64,000 nt of DNA from Dryomyza anilis (Eukaryota > Arthropoda > Insecta > Diptera > Dryomyzidae). Of this stretch, positions 12,841 through 24,589 are shown piece after piece. Position numbers and translations under genes: made by a program. The stretch is from the NCBI GenBank assembly GCA_951804985.1, contig OX638133.1, positions 73,724,367-73,788,366 of the forward strand, in the 5' to 3' direction. The notes below the pieces were generated by a model, which was not told the DNA's origin, searched no databases, and was given only the letters and a program-made list of their open reading frames with translations. Position 1 is the first letter of the stretch. Each line of letters starts with the position of its first letter.

Positions 12841-13939
12841 ATCGCCGCCAACAATAGAGCTGCCAACGTCCGCGCAGCCAATCAGCAACACCATCCGTCA
12901 TCATCAACAGCAGCATAAGTCTGACGCAGTCAATAGTCGAAGTTACAGTGACAACAGCTGCAGCAATCAGTTACAACAACAACAAAAAAAAATCAGCAAC
13001 AATAATAATCGCTATAATGACAGCAGCTACAGCAAAAATAACAAAAACTGTTGTAAATAAAAATAGTTAAAATTTTTCTTTTGTGTTTTATAATTTTGAT
13101 GAGTTTTCAACATGCAAATAATAAATATTTTTTGTGGGCGTCATCGCCTCTTTAACCACTCTGTTCTGGGGAGGGGTGTATAACATTTCAGCCGATTGCA
13201 TGCTTAACAGTCATTTACGCGAAACAATAAAAATTCAAATATTTTTGCAGTTGTCGCCTGGTGGAAAAATGTTCATAAAATAATTAATTACTAGAAGAGT
13301 TTGCAGAATCGATTTAGAATAAAATGACTAATAAACCAGTGAGAAACTGTGATGGTTATTATCATGAAATCATGATTACTAGTATCATGCTAAAGAGAGG
13401 ATTGTGTTACTGTCAATGTATAACATAATTAAAGCAATAATGTGAAATACATAATGCTCTCAATCGTTCTCAATACTCTCTTCTATATTTTCCATCTTGG
13501 TATATTAAAAGTAGAAACGAAGAAACGAGAAATATGACGAGAAATATGATTGCCAGTATCATATCAAGGAGAAAAATGTATTTGTGTCAATTGTGATGCA
13601 ATAAATTATAATACTTGAGTATCTCAATTATAATTTTGTCTCTTAATTTTACTGTCTTACTGTATTTAATATCATTAAAATTATTGTTAGAAGTTCTAAA
13701 TCATTTATGGGATTAGAATATTTTGTTATGTTTGTGTCAATCGTATAATATTATTGAAGCAATAAAGTCAAGTCTTGTTAATGAAGGACTAAAACATATT
13801 TCTCTCTCTAGTACCACTATTTAAATTTTTTCATTAATAAAATTACTGTTAAATATTGATAATCATGCAATTATTAATTGAATGATTGCAGGTATCATTA
13901 ATCCTAATCTTATTGTCCAGAATTATAGACTATTATAAT
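12841..13939. other. CAA-rich tail and AT-rich sequence
   Basis: The segment 12840-13070 is CAG/CAA-rich. From 13320 to 13900 the words AATCATGATT, AGTATCAT and TGTGTCAAT recur in a loose pattern. No exon or identifiable element was found. Confidence 0.45.
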
Positions 13940-14244
13940 AATAATAGTTTGATACTACAGTCCTATAAGAACTTAGGCCGAGCTCTCTCACCATTTTGAG
14001 CTGTGCGTGTTATATTTGTACTCAAAGTGGTGGGACCTACAGTTTATTGCCGACTCCGAACGGCGGGTGAGAGCTTTTTCATGAGCAATGTTTTTTTCTC
14101 GTAGGTTTGCCATTTACTGCCGAGAGGTAGCGCGGTATAGAAAAATGTGTCTACGAAAAGATTTTGTTAGCCCCAGTCCATGCTTGAACCGGGGACCTTT
14201 CGGCTCGCAGTCCAACACACTAACCACTGAGCTACCGCAGCTAC
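13940..14244 (-). mobile_element. tRNA-derived SINE, copy 1
   Basis: Read on the minus strand the element starts with a tRNA-like head: an A-box match TAGCTCAGTGG (in the 5' part of the minus-strand sequence) and a B-box-like GGTTCAAGC. A body follows containing GCCGTTCGGAGTCGGCA and GTAGGTCCCACCACTTTGAG. It is flanked by a direct repeat, ATAGACTATT at 13925-13934 and 14245-14254, extendable to 15 bp with one mismatch, typical of LINE-driven insertion. The 3' half of the tRNA fold is missing, so it is not a tRNA gene. A second copy lies at 31187-31428. Confidence 0.85.
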
Positions 14245-14824
14245 ATAGACTATTCTAATTATGTAAATTACTTTCATAACATGACTAAAGAAATTATATT
14301 ATGAATGGCTTAATCGCTTTAAAAGTTGTTTATATTTATGGCAGTCATTACTATTATGGAAATCAATTAAAAAACAATTCCATAAATTCTGCAATTACGG
14401 AGTATAATTTCTTTAAATACTTAATTAAAGACCATAATACATATTTTATTTTATTATAATTTTTATGTATTTTTGATGTTATAACAGTTTTAACTGGTTA
14501 GTTTTAAGAACATTTTTATTATAATTTTGCAGATATTATTAAAACTAATTTAATGGAGTTCTTTTATATTGTAAGAAGTGTTTTCTCTGCAAAATTAATG
14601 TTCCTCTAATTTAAAATATTATTGTTAATGTAACTTTAAATTCTAATCGTATAAACATAATGAAAAATCAAAATCATCAAACATAATTGTGAATTTGTTT
14701 AATATAATAAACTCGTTAACAATTTTATACTAATTTTTCTAATATATTTTATAAAATTTTAAATATAAACATTTATTTTTATGGAAATGCAATGAATTTA
14801 TTATCGTATTTTACTTTTTTACAG

Positions 14825-14918
14825 ATGGCTTTGGACGGTAAAACTATTATAAAAGAAGAAATAACAGATAAAGACACATACGAGACTGTATCAAGCAATT
14901 CTTCAAGACGAAATAAAG
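14825..14918 (+). CDS. nvy: Candidate upstream coding exon of nervy
   Basis: The segment is preceded by a strong pyrimidine tract and acceptor (TTTTACTTTTTTACAG) and followed by a donor AAAG|GTAAAT. It opens with ATG as its first codon and encodes 31 residues plus one base: an acidic, Ser-rich stretch with an IKEE motif that fits the SUMO-site consensus. The single leftover base gives phase 1, which is what the exon at 28351 requires; the junction codon becomes GCT (Ala). I infer that this is the 5' coding exon of nervy, 13.4 kb upstream of the next exon. The N-terminus of this family is poorly conserved, so homology cannot confirm it. It could instead be an unrelated exon-like segment. A transposon end begins about 25 bp after the donor. 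Confidence 0.55.
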
Positions 14919-14943
14919 GTAAATCTACAGTTAGAACTACATT

Positions 14944-15140
14944 CACAGAAAAAAACAATCGATGTAAATATAGCAACCGATATTAATTGCATTCATTAAT
15001 CAATCCAACAATGAAATTCACTATTTTAATGAAAACATTTGCTATTCTGCGTTAAATCAAGAATTCCGTTCGCTAATATGAATATGTGTACGTCAATGCA
15101 GCAAATAATTTAGTCGGCGCAGTTTTAGCAAACTTGCAAC
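14944..15140. mobile_element. Partial copy of an inverted-repeat MITE (see 23140-23480)
   Basis: From TTCACAGAAAAAAACAATCG onward the sequence matches the reverse complement of 23300-23480, then continues into the same palindrome arm (TACGTCAATGCAGCAAATAA, then GGCGCAGTTTTAGCAAA). The second arm is missing here. It lies immediately inside the first candidate nervy intron. No gene is seen in it. Confidence 0.7.
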
Positions 15141-15597
15141 TTGCCAAAGATCTCATGACTTCTTTTACAAATAAGAAGAACTTTATAAATTCAGAAGATC
15201 CAGAGTGGCAAACGAAAATGAAAGTTTATTGATATTGGAAATTTTTAACTTAAATAATAAAACAGTAAATAAATTAAGTAATCACGAATATCCTTCTTGT
15301 GTTGCAGAAGTTAAGTTCGTGCACACAGAATAGAAGTTTGTTGAGTCAACCAACTCTATTGTTAAGTCAACCAACTTTATTCGGTTCTCTAAACCGCATA
15401 GTGAGTTGTTATTATAAAAACTAAAGGAGTTGTAGTTTAGACTACAATCGAAGAGTTTTAGCTCAATGGGGAATATGGCAGTTCCACAAACAATAACTTA
15501 ATGATTAATTTCATTTATAATTTATTGAATTTATAATTTAATAAATATAATAGCAAAGTATTTTTTTTTAATAAAAATATAACATAACATATAACTA
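15141..15597. other. Non-coding sequence with fragments of dispersed repeats
   Basis: The part at 15255-15330 resembles the 200-bp repeat at 9803 and 10248. The words AACCAACTTTATTCGGTT near 15370 recur in similar form near 56190. No exon is supported. Confidence 0.45.
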
Positions 15598-15789
15598 CAC
15601 CCAGAAAAAAATACTATATAAATAATAGTTTTTTACTATTGAAAATAGTCAATAGGTTAAATTATTATTTTTATCGGAAAAAAAAAAATAAATCTTATAT
15701 GAAAAGATTTATTTTTTGTATACTATTAAATCAATAATTGTTCTGTTGACCAATTTTAATTGGAAATTGAGGTAATTTTTTTCTGGATG
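15598..15789. mobile_element. TA-flanked MITE (CACCCAGAAAAAAA family), copy 1
   Basis: The element starts CACCCAGAAAAAAATACTA and ends with the inverse TTTTTTTCTGGATG. It is flanked by TA on both sides (15596-15597 and 15790-15791). The interior has TATACTATTAAATCAATAA and CTATTGACCAATTTT in common with 43898-44117 and 33470-33640, and more loosely with 30606-30757 and 57805-57935. TA target duplication points to a Tc1/mariner-type mobiliser, which is an inference. It has no coding capacity. Confidence 0.8.
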
Positions 15790-18700
15790 TACAATTAGAA
15801 AATTTGTTTGTTAAATTAATGATTTGATTATAATATCGCTTTGTCGATCTGCAATTCATAAAATAAATATTACAAACAAAAAATATAATTCTTACAATGT
15901 AAAAACTTTCAAAGAAATAACGTATTGAAAAATTCCAAACAATACCTTCAAATATTCTACAAAGCATTTGCATGACATTCCCAAAAATAAGAAAACCAAG
16001 AATTATTGCGATTCATTCAACCATTGTTTCCACTATATTTGATTGCGTGCGATCTCTAACAGGTGTTTGCTATACCATATTTTTTTACATAGCATCTACA
16101 AACTAGAATTTGTATAAAAAATAGAAAAGAAAAGAACCAAAAAAAAAAAAAACTGACAAAAACAGAAACATGACAAAGCAGTCATAAACATGCTACATGA
16201 ATAAATGTCAAAAGAATTACATACAATGGTCACCAAACAATAATACCACCGAATGAGCAATGAAATAATAAAAATTTCCTTCTAGAAAAAAACATATTAA
16301 AAGAAAAACAAATCCTTTTGATAAATATGTAGTTTTTTTATAAGTGAATATTGTAGGAAACATCACACATGTGGCAGAATTCTGACACTTGTGTGCCTTG
16401 AAATAGTTAATCCAATGAAATATATTCTATGGAATATATATTTTTTTGTACTCATTCAATTTCTTGTTGTTCTACTACGTACAGCCACCCATTCATTTTG
16501 TCTCTTGCAGCCGGTTCAGTTCCCAAGTATTATTTCGTTAATGTATTTTTCTTTTCTCGCTCAATCCTTTTTTGGTTTCTGTTTTTCTTGCATTTTATTT
16601 TAATTTTGCATCTTTTGTCTACTGCTTTAGGCAAAAATCTGTACTAGTTCCCACAATAGCACAGTAGTTTTTACCCTCTCTAACCTATGCCATCAGTATG
16701 GCGACTTGTACCCGTTGACCCATTCGTCGTTCTGTTGTCATGATTTCGAACACCGTCGTTGATATCATCATCATCATCAGCATAAACCTCGTTTAATAAG
16801 TTTAACTTATCTTTGTTTTCTTCCTTCTGATTTAAGATCTCTGCAACTACATACACGAACGGAAAAAACTTCTTGAATCCAAAAGGGATCAAGAGAAATA
16901 CGGAGTGATATACAGCTAAATGGAAAATTCTTAACTTTAAGAAACAGATCTACTTAGTTGCAGATCATGCATACAATGTATATCATGACTGTTTTTGATA
17001 TCAAAGAATAAACTTCTACATATCAAGACAAATTGTACTTAGTTACTTTTTGATAAATAAGAACATTTTGCCTTAATATCTAGAACATTTTGGCTTAGTT
17101 ACTTTTAACAGACACACTAACAAACAGATGGCGACCTCGCAAAACAAAGCATACGAACGAATATTACAGACAAAGACAGATCGATGAAAACAACAACAGA
17201 TACATGATTTTATTGAATATTTTTGCGAAGAATACAGCTAACATTTCGCGTGTTATTTTTCGTTTTAAAATAAATATAAATTCAATAAACTAACTTCTCA
17301 AAATCCAGTAGAATAAAGCTTGTTTTCTCTTCGATAACTAAGTAATTTGCTTTCTTAATATTCAGATATAAATTTCTAGAATTTTAGTAGTATTTTATTA
17401 ATATTGATATTAATTCTACTATTTTTCATTCAAGCCGAATTTTTTATTTCACACCATTTCGTTTTTCTCATTTATTTCCAATTTTTTTTATTTTCCCAGT
17501 TTATTTTCAATTTTTCCACAATTTCCCTGTTATTCTTATATGTCTTATTCCCTTCCAACATTTAATATGCCATTTACTTTTGGTTTCCTTAATGTTTCGC
17601 TTGTTGCTTCTTGAGTTTTGTGTGAAATTCTTGCAACTAAAAATCAAAATTCAACCTCAGTTCAGTCCTTTCTTTTTCCTACTCTTTTTGCGTTTACCAC
17701 GATTTCAACTATTTTCGTCTTTCGACCATAACATCGTCTGTCAGTCGCTTCTGTGCCAGTCGCCTTGATTCCCATCAATTTAAGTCATTGTTTGTGTTGC
17801 TATCTCTGTGTAGCATCAAAATGCTGTGCATTTTGTGTGGGGTGGTACAAGGTGTTGCTGTGTCTGTTCATTCTCAGAGTCCTTTAGTCCTTTTACTGTA
17901 GTACGTGTTGCTATTAATGCTCAAATTCCCATGCAATGATGTCGGTGTTGATAGCGCTGTTGATGTTGATTATGCTAATAATGAATTGGCAACGTTTCGA
18001 CAACGTTTAACTCAGGTTACGTACAAGAAATAACCAAAAAAAAAAAAGAAACTAAAATATTTTTGTTGAATTTAGTTTTTGTTATTCGAGAATAAATTAT
18101 TTTAAAATTTTGTAGAACTTTTTTCGGATTATCATTTCTTTTATTGAGAGTAGGGAATATTTGGTTTAAAATCAGAACTGAAGAAATTTCGGGATTTGAA
18201 AATGAAACACCGGAATTTAGAGTTTACAAATATACATATTTACAAATTTAGAGTTTACAAATTATACATATGGAATACGTATTTTGTATTTAGGAATGTT
18301 GGAATCACGTTATTACAATTTTAAATAGGAGATTTACAAAAACGGTTCAGCATTTCAGCATTTCAATGGTATTTTAAATTGAAATTCCGGAATTTAGGGT
18401 TTACAAATAGGCATATGGAATACGTATTTTGTTTATAGGAATTTTGGGGAATTACGAAAATGGTTCGGAATTTCAATGTATAAAATTATTTTCAAGTTTA
18501 ATTGGAATGATATTTCTTTGATGAATCTTTAAGAAGATATTTTTGAATATATCATTTGTTGCTACATAATCTATAGATTTATTTACATTCTTAAGTTATA
18601 ATTGATGTATTTTCTCAAATTTATCCATGCAACAACCACATAGTAAAATTTGACAAAACAAAGAACAAACTAATTATTGTCATGACAACTTTGTTAACAA

Positions 18701-19722
18701 TATTTACAAAACAATTTATACAACAATAACTATAAAATAGCATTAACATAAAAACAAACATGTTGGTGATGATGATGACAATGTTGTTGATCATGATGAT
18801 GAGACTTACTACTATCATTTACTACTATCACGATACAGCTTTTACCACGCCCCAAAGACAAACCCCCAACATTTTTGGTCAAACATTTGTGAATGCAATG
18901 AAATGGCAACCGAAATGGCAAAAATGTCACACATGCAGCTGATGTGTTGAATATTTGCGCAAGTGATTGTTTTGTTCACAAACTAACAAAAGCAACTGTC
19001 GGTGGTGATGATGATGGAATTGTTTTAGTGGTGGTGCTGCCAAAATCGAGTGGACTCAGTTGTGCAAATACAATGCGGCAATAACCCCATATCGATAAAT
19101 ACCACCCGCGAGACCAATATACGATATATACACGTAGGAAAATTATAGATATGCAAATTTTTGAGGTAACTTTAACTGTATATTATATAAATATGAAACA
19201 TTTTATTTTAAAATTAATAATTTTTATTCTCCGAAGGTGTAGGCTATAAAAACAATTAATATAAACTCAAAATTTAATAGTATGATAACTATAAAATAAG
19301 CAATATACAATATAAATTCAGAAAATAGAAAATATATTTCTTAAATTTAATTGAAAGACCATACAAAATATAAAAAACTTTCAACAACCCATACTGTTTA
19401 TTTAATATTATGGTTATTAAAAATTTAATAGTACAAAAACTTTAAATACAACTGTATATAAACTGTAAATTCAATTTAAAAGTTACATAAAATTTAATAG
19501 CACGAAAACTATAAAATGTGTAGCATGTAAACAATGGATCTTTATTATAGACACTTAAATTCGATTTTAAAAACAAGTTCGACTTTTTTGACAAATTTTG
19601 TATAGAATAAATTGCCAAACAGCTGATTTGAAATTTAAGTTGATTTTAAATTGTCTATGATTATAACTTAATAAATTAAATAAATAAATAAATAAATAAA
19701 TAAATGAATAAATAAAATATAT
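15790..19722. other. Non-coding part of the long nervy intron
   Basis: No exon with proper splice sites and coding composition was found. The open frames at 16391-16647 and 17580-17768 are hydrophobic by-products of T-rich sequence. The part at 16900-17200 shares words with 35925-36240 (a TATCAAGAA, TTACTT, ACAGACAGA pattern), probably an old repeat. A TTTAGAGTTTACAAAT motif is repeated at 18208-18256 and again near 18393. A GATGATGA-rich patch lies near 18770-18800. An AAAT microsatellite ends the block at about 19676-19716. Confidence 0.45.
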
Positions 19723-20195
19723 TGTTACGAAAAGAGGTAATTTTCTCCACTGTGCAACGCAGGACAAATCAGCGCTTTAAGCAATGTGTTAAAAAGAGAC
19801 GGAAGATCATTCAGCGCACTGATGCAATGTGCGAGAAAGAGATAGAAGATCAGCGCATTAAAAACACATGCGAATGAGATGCCAATAGCATGCGTCATTT
19901 GACGAAACAATAGAAGATTCTCGAAACATGTCGAAGCTAATCGAAACGTCTCGAACTGATGCACATCTGAGGCACAGCACTTTACTGTCGATTGGAAAGT
20001 TGTCGTGTACGTCTCGTGTGAGCACAATGTCAAGTTAAAAAGTGGACACGCAGCAGTTGTTACAATTTGTTATTAGTAAAGTTGTTTATTAAAGTGAATT
20101 AGTAAAGTTATTTTTTATAATTTAAACCAAACATAAGAGTGTTTTTATTTTGTACACAATCAAGAGATACGAACATGTAGAACGGCAGTGTTACA
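19723..20195 (+). mobile_element. Diverged solo LTR lacking its TATA box
   Basis: The segment starts TGTTACGAAAAGAGGTAA and is homologous along its length to the LTR at 35299-35829, ending at GTGTTACA. Compared with that copy it has lost an 18-20-bp block that holds the TATA box, a further block of similar size near the 3' end, and the initiator bases have changed. No matching target duplication is left at the edges. It lies in the sense orientation inside the long nervy intron. It is probably an old, promoter-dead relic. Confidence 0.75.
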
Positions 20196-22237
20196 AAAAA
20201 AATATCAACGATTTTAGTATGATTTTCCGATGCACTTCAAGATTCTAATCAATACCTCATACTCTGTTTTTTCATATTACCTCAAGGTTTTGAGTTACTA
20301 CGTAAAAAAAATATATGGCAATTCTCGTGTTTTTCAACATATTTTGGACTTAAACTTTTAACAGATTTATGTTTTCGATCTGATATCTTTTGTATTTCAT
20401 TGAGAATACTTTAGGATAATTAAAAAAGAACTACATTTACTTGCTAGAGTTATTAACGGTGGCAATAGTATAAAATATTATAAATTTTATAGTATAGTAT
20501 AAATTAATTAATTCTATTGCATCGAATAATTTAATAAATGTTTTAACATGAATCATTAATTTGTTTTCTACTTAAAGTGTAACATACCATAAAAATTAAT
20601 AGTATAATATACCATTAAATCAATAGTATAATACACCATTACATTAATGTTATATCTCATCACTTTTAAACTATTAAAAACATGACTTTAAATTCAAAAC
20701 TATAGAAAATGAAAACTAATTTTTGACAATAAAAATTTAATAGTATTATCTATTATAAATTTTTCCGAGTGTTGGAATTAATACTTTGTTTGCATGAAGA
20801 TGACAGCAGTTGCTGTTGGTGCTGCTTCGGTTGCTATTGGCACTATTAGCCAAAAGTGACCAAGACCAATACTGTGGCGGGTGGGTGCGGATGTGGTATA
20901 TGTTTGGCACTAGTAAGGCTGCAAAATTGCTGTTTTGGAAAATATGTGAATTGTCAACAGACTTTTGCAAATGTGTCCGCACAGACACAAAGACAGACAC
21001 ACACACATACAAGTGTATTAGGATATTAGCCAACATTAGAAAAGAGTTAGCAAAAATACCGTTGGCGGCAATAGAGAGGAATAGAAAGATACAACGTCTG
21101 CTACATCAACAACAGCTGCAGCTGTTGCTGGTCTCGTGGGGACAATGTGGCATTTGTGGCTGTAGCACCGCAAAAGTTTGCAGCTTTCAAATAAATTATT
21201 GTATGAACGAGCATGGGTACGACAAGCTTGTCCCAAAAAAGTGTATAAAATAATATAAAAATAGTAGAAAGTTAGTAAAAATAAAACAGCAAATCCTACA
21301 AAAGTTTTTGGTAAAAAATATATAAAAAAAATAGTTTACCAATAACAATTGACAAACATTTGTTACAACTAGAAATTTTGTGTATTTTCAGTTTAGAAAC
21401 TTTGCAGAGGCAGCTGTTTTTTATTTTTGAAAATTGGGAATTTTGAGTTTTGCATATTAAAAAAATATAATAATTCAGATAAATATAAATATAATGCTGG
21501 TATTATTCATTTAATTGGAACATGATAAAGCCATATTTATTAAGAGGAGATCTTAAATTTGAATTTTGAAAACATATTTTTATTTTCAATGTTCAAAAAT
21601 TATTTGAGACACAACAAATAATCTTTAACGTTTTCATTTTGGAGGAAAGCAATACAATGAAAAATAGTTAAATTAAGATATGACTCTACTATTTCCCGAT
21701 GTCCTAGGAATGGGCAAATTGAGGTAAGAGACTTTTATACCTACCACTGAACTAGTATTCAATTGGAGAATCTGATTCTGTTAAAAGTTCGCCAATTGAA
21801 TACCAGTTGATTGATAAGTATTAAATTCTGTCAATTTTCCAGGTTATAGTACAAAACCACGTTAAAGTGACCGGTTCGTTTCATATAAAAGAATCAGAAT
21901 TAGGACACTTGATGAAATTTTCCCTGGAAAAAATTAATAAAAAGGTAAATTTAATAAAAATGTAAATTTCGGGAAAAATGCTTTCCCTTATCCGATTCTT
22001 TCATAAAAAAATGAGTATTTTTGCACATACCTATTTCTGAGAAGACTATTTTTTCAATCTAAGTTATTTCAAACCTAGAATATTTTGTGTATCCTAAATA
22101 TTTGAATGTCCGTATTTCATAAAGTAATAAACTAAGCTATGAGATTCAAAATGTCCAACTTTTAGTTTCGGTATGAAATTTTTAAACTGAAATAAACAAA
22201 GCTATTACTAATATTCAAAATAATTCATACATTCATA
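20196..22237. other. Non-coding sequence with repeat fragments
   Basis: The part at 20205-20360 resembles 10010-10190. The part at 20576-20770 is an A/T-rich stretch with ACCATTAAATCAATAGTATA words related to the TA-flanked MITEs. The part at 20780-21250 is a triplet-rich island with CAACAGCTGCAGCTGTTGCT near 21107 and a 147-codon open frame that resembles no known family. The part at 21702-22045 may be a short inverted-repeat element (GGAATGGGCAAATT at the left, the inverse of a similar word at the right). Confidence 0.4.
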
Positions 22238-23001
22238 CACTTAAAATAATTTCTAGAAATTTTACGAAATATTTTTTTCGTTATCTTTTATTTCGTAAAA
22301 TTTATTTATATTACGTTGAATTAAAATGATAAATATTTTATTTACATTTTTTTTTACGAAAGAATAACAAATTTTACGAATTTTGTTTCGTTAAACTATG
22401 AGTATTACATTTTGCGAATAAATTACTAAACTTTCGTTAATTTTCAGATAATATGTAGTATTTTACGAATCACTCATGTTTTTACGGATAATTAATAAAC
22501 ACAGAATTAAGTTTACGTCAAATTGCAACTTGGAGCTGCGTTTTATTTTAATTGGTATCGCGGTCACAAGCGGAAATACGAATATATTCGTAAAATATAC
22601 GAATGTATTCGTAGAAATATGAATATATTAGTAAAATTATTAATTCTTGCGTAAATATTATGAATGTATTTACAATTTTACGAATGTTTCATAAAATGTC
22701 CGAATGATATATTAAAAGTACGAATACTTTTATAAAATATAAGAAAATATTCGTAAAAAGGTATAACAATATTTAATAAAATACAAATTAAAATATTAAC
22801 AATATTTTGTAATATGTACGAATGAATTTAGTACATGAAATCTACGAATAGTTCCGTCATTTACCCCAATAATATTCTTAATTTTATCCTAAATTTCTGA
22901 ATGTTCTTTTGTGTATTTTACGAAATATTTCGTAGATAACGATTTTTTTCGTATAATACACGAAAGATTTCGTGTAGTTTAGGCAGATTTTATTTTGAGT
23001 G
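22238..23001. mobile_element. TA-flanked element rich in TACGAAT
   Basis: The left end reads CACTTAAAATAATTTC and the right end is the inverse of CACTCAAAATAAAATC. A TA lies directly outside each end (22236-22237 and 23002-23003). The interior is filled with TACGAAT and ATTCGTA words in both orientations, so single strands can fold extensively. The termini resemble those of 44443-44858 and 57805-57935. No reading frame is present. Confidence 0.75.
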
Positions 23002-23139
23002 TACACCCGTATTGAAAATGTATGATGCAACCTTAGTTGCATCGGGTGAATTTTACTTTTTACCAGCCAAAGTAAACTTTTTTGAAAAAACGTCTAAAAT
23101 TTATGATCTAATATTGAAAAATAATGTTTTTATTGCGAA

Positions 23140-23480
23140 TTGATTTATTGGTTTCAAAACAGCAATTAAATTCACTAATTTAATGAAAACATTTGCTATT
23201 TTACGGTATTTAAGCAATTGTGTTCTCTAATATAAATATGTGTACGTCAATGCAGCAAATAATTTAGTTGGCGCAGTTTTAGCAAATAAAATTTGCTTAA
23301 ACTGCGCCGACAAATTAATTTGCTGCATTGACGTAAAAATATTCATATTAGCAAACAGAATTGCTGATTTAACGAAGAATAGCAAATGTTTTAATTATAT
23401 TAGTGAATTTCATTGCTGGATTGATTAATGAATGCAATTAATATAGGTTGCAATATTTACGTCGATTATTTTATTCTGTG
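23140..23480. mobile_element. Long palindromic MITE
   Basis: The left arm (about 23165-23282) contains TACGTCAATGCAGCAAATAA, and its inverse occupies 23290-23405, centred near 23285. The right end reads GTAAATATTGCAACC on the minus strand and closes with CACAGAATAAAA. A one-armed relative lies at 14944-15140. Open frames through it come from the palindrome. Confidence 0.7.
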
Positions 23481-24589
23481 CACTAAATTCGAAGATCCCC
23501 AGTAGAAAATTGCGTTAAAAACTTTTAGAATCAAATTGTTGCAACGTTTTGGATTTCAGTGTTCATTCTGACGTTACGTTGTAGAAATAAAGCTGGGTAA
23601 ACAATCAAAATCAATTAAAATAAATTTAGGTTTAATTATATCTTATTAAGATCTAATTATTTTTGATATTTGATATGATTCTCTTGTGATGAAATGTATA
23701 TTTGCTCTGCTCCCCCCGGTCTACTTTACTTAACCAATTCAAGGCACTGAAGCGCCGCTCTCCGGCCCACAGCTAATCCTGAACCTCATCATCGTTGGAT
23801 TTATGCTGAACCCACCCACCTACTGTCGGTTCTACTGATACGACAAATAGCACTACTTTGTTTGGACAGGCTAATGGAAATTCTGTGCGAAGATGAGCTA
23901 AGCTGCTGGCTGCACTCTATGTGGCCGCTCCATGTGGCTGCTTCAAAGGAAGAGAGAGAGAGCGAATGAAAAAGAGTTGGGTGAGAGGAAATGCGGTTCT
24001 TTAGAACGGTTTGTTTTTCCGATATGCTTGTGGATACAGCTGCAAGTGTTTTCACATCCATCCATCCAGTCGTTCATTCATTCGTTTATTCCATTGCGTG
24101 CCCACATTCGATACGAGTTGCCGGCCGTCTCCCGTCACCCAGTCGGGTTTAAATCGGGTTGGTGTGCTTGCTTTGTTTGCTCTGAAGATTGTGTTTTGAC
24201 ACACATAGAGAAGAGCACTAAAACACACAAACACAGTTGCATTTGTAAAGATGATGGATCATGTATGAGCAGCATTTTTTATTTTTATGTTTATTTTACA
24301 TCATCATCAGTTATTGTGTCGATTGTGGGTGGGTGGCAGGCTGGCTTCCTGTTGGGTTCTGTGGCACTTGACGGTTGTTTGCGGTTAAATTTGCTTGGCA
24401 TATTTAAATTTAAAATTTTTTTTTTGTTTGTTTTTTATTGTCTCAGCTGTTTGCAGTTTAATTTGAAATTGCTTTACAACATTTTTCGGCAATTTACATA
24501 CGTTAGTGTAATGTTAATATTTTATTAATTTTTAATTTTAAAAATTTTAATATTACCAAAAATTTTAAATATAAAAAAAGCTAAAAATG
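23481..24589. other. Non-coding island of higher complexity
   Basis: The part from 23700 to 24400 is less A/T-rich and includes GAGAGAGAGCG and TCCATCCATCC patches. The longest open frame (198 codons from 23932) has no recognisable domain and becomes Phe/Leu-rich at the end. I do not call it a gene. Confidence 0.45.

Noticed and set aside
14170..14245. A tRNA gene on the minus strand
   Set aside because: The A box and a B-box-like word are present but the 3' half of the acceptor stem cannot pair; body and target duplications show a SINE.
14792..14986. A stand-alone 64-codon gene
   Set aside because: Its first part lies before a strong acceptor and its last part runs into a transposon end; the exon 14825-14918 explains the coding-like section better.
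23932..24528. 198-codon plus-strand frame
   Set aside because: No domain; the composition turns into Phe/Leu-rich low complexity, and a shadow frame on the other strand is as good.
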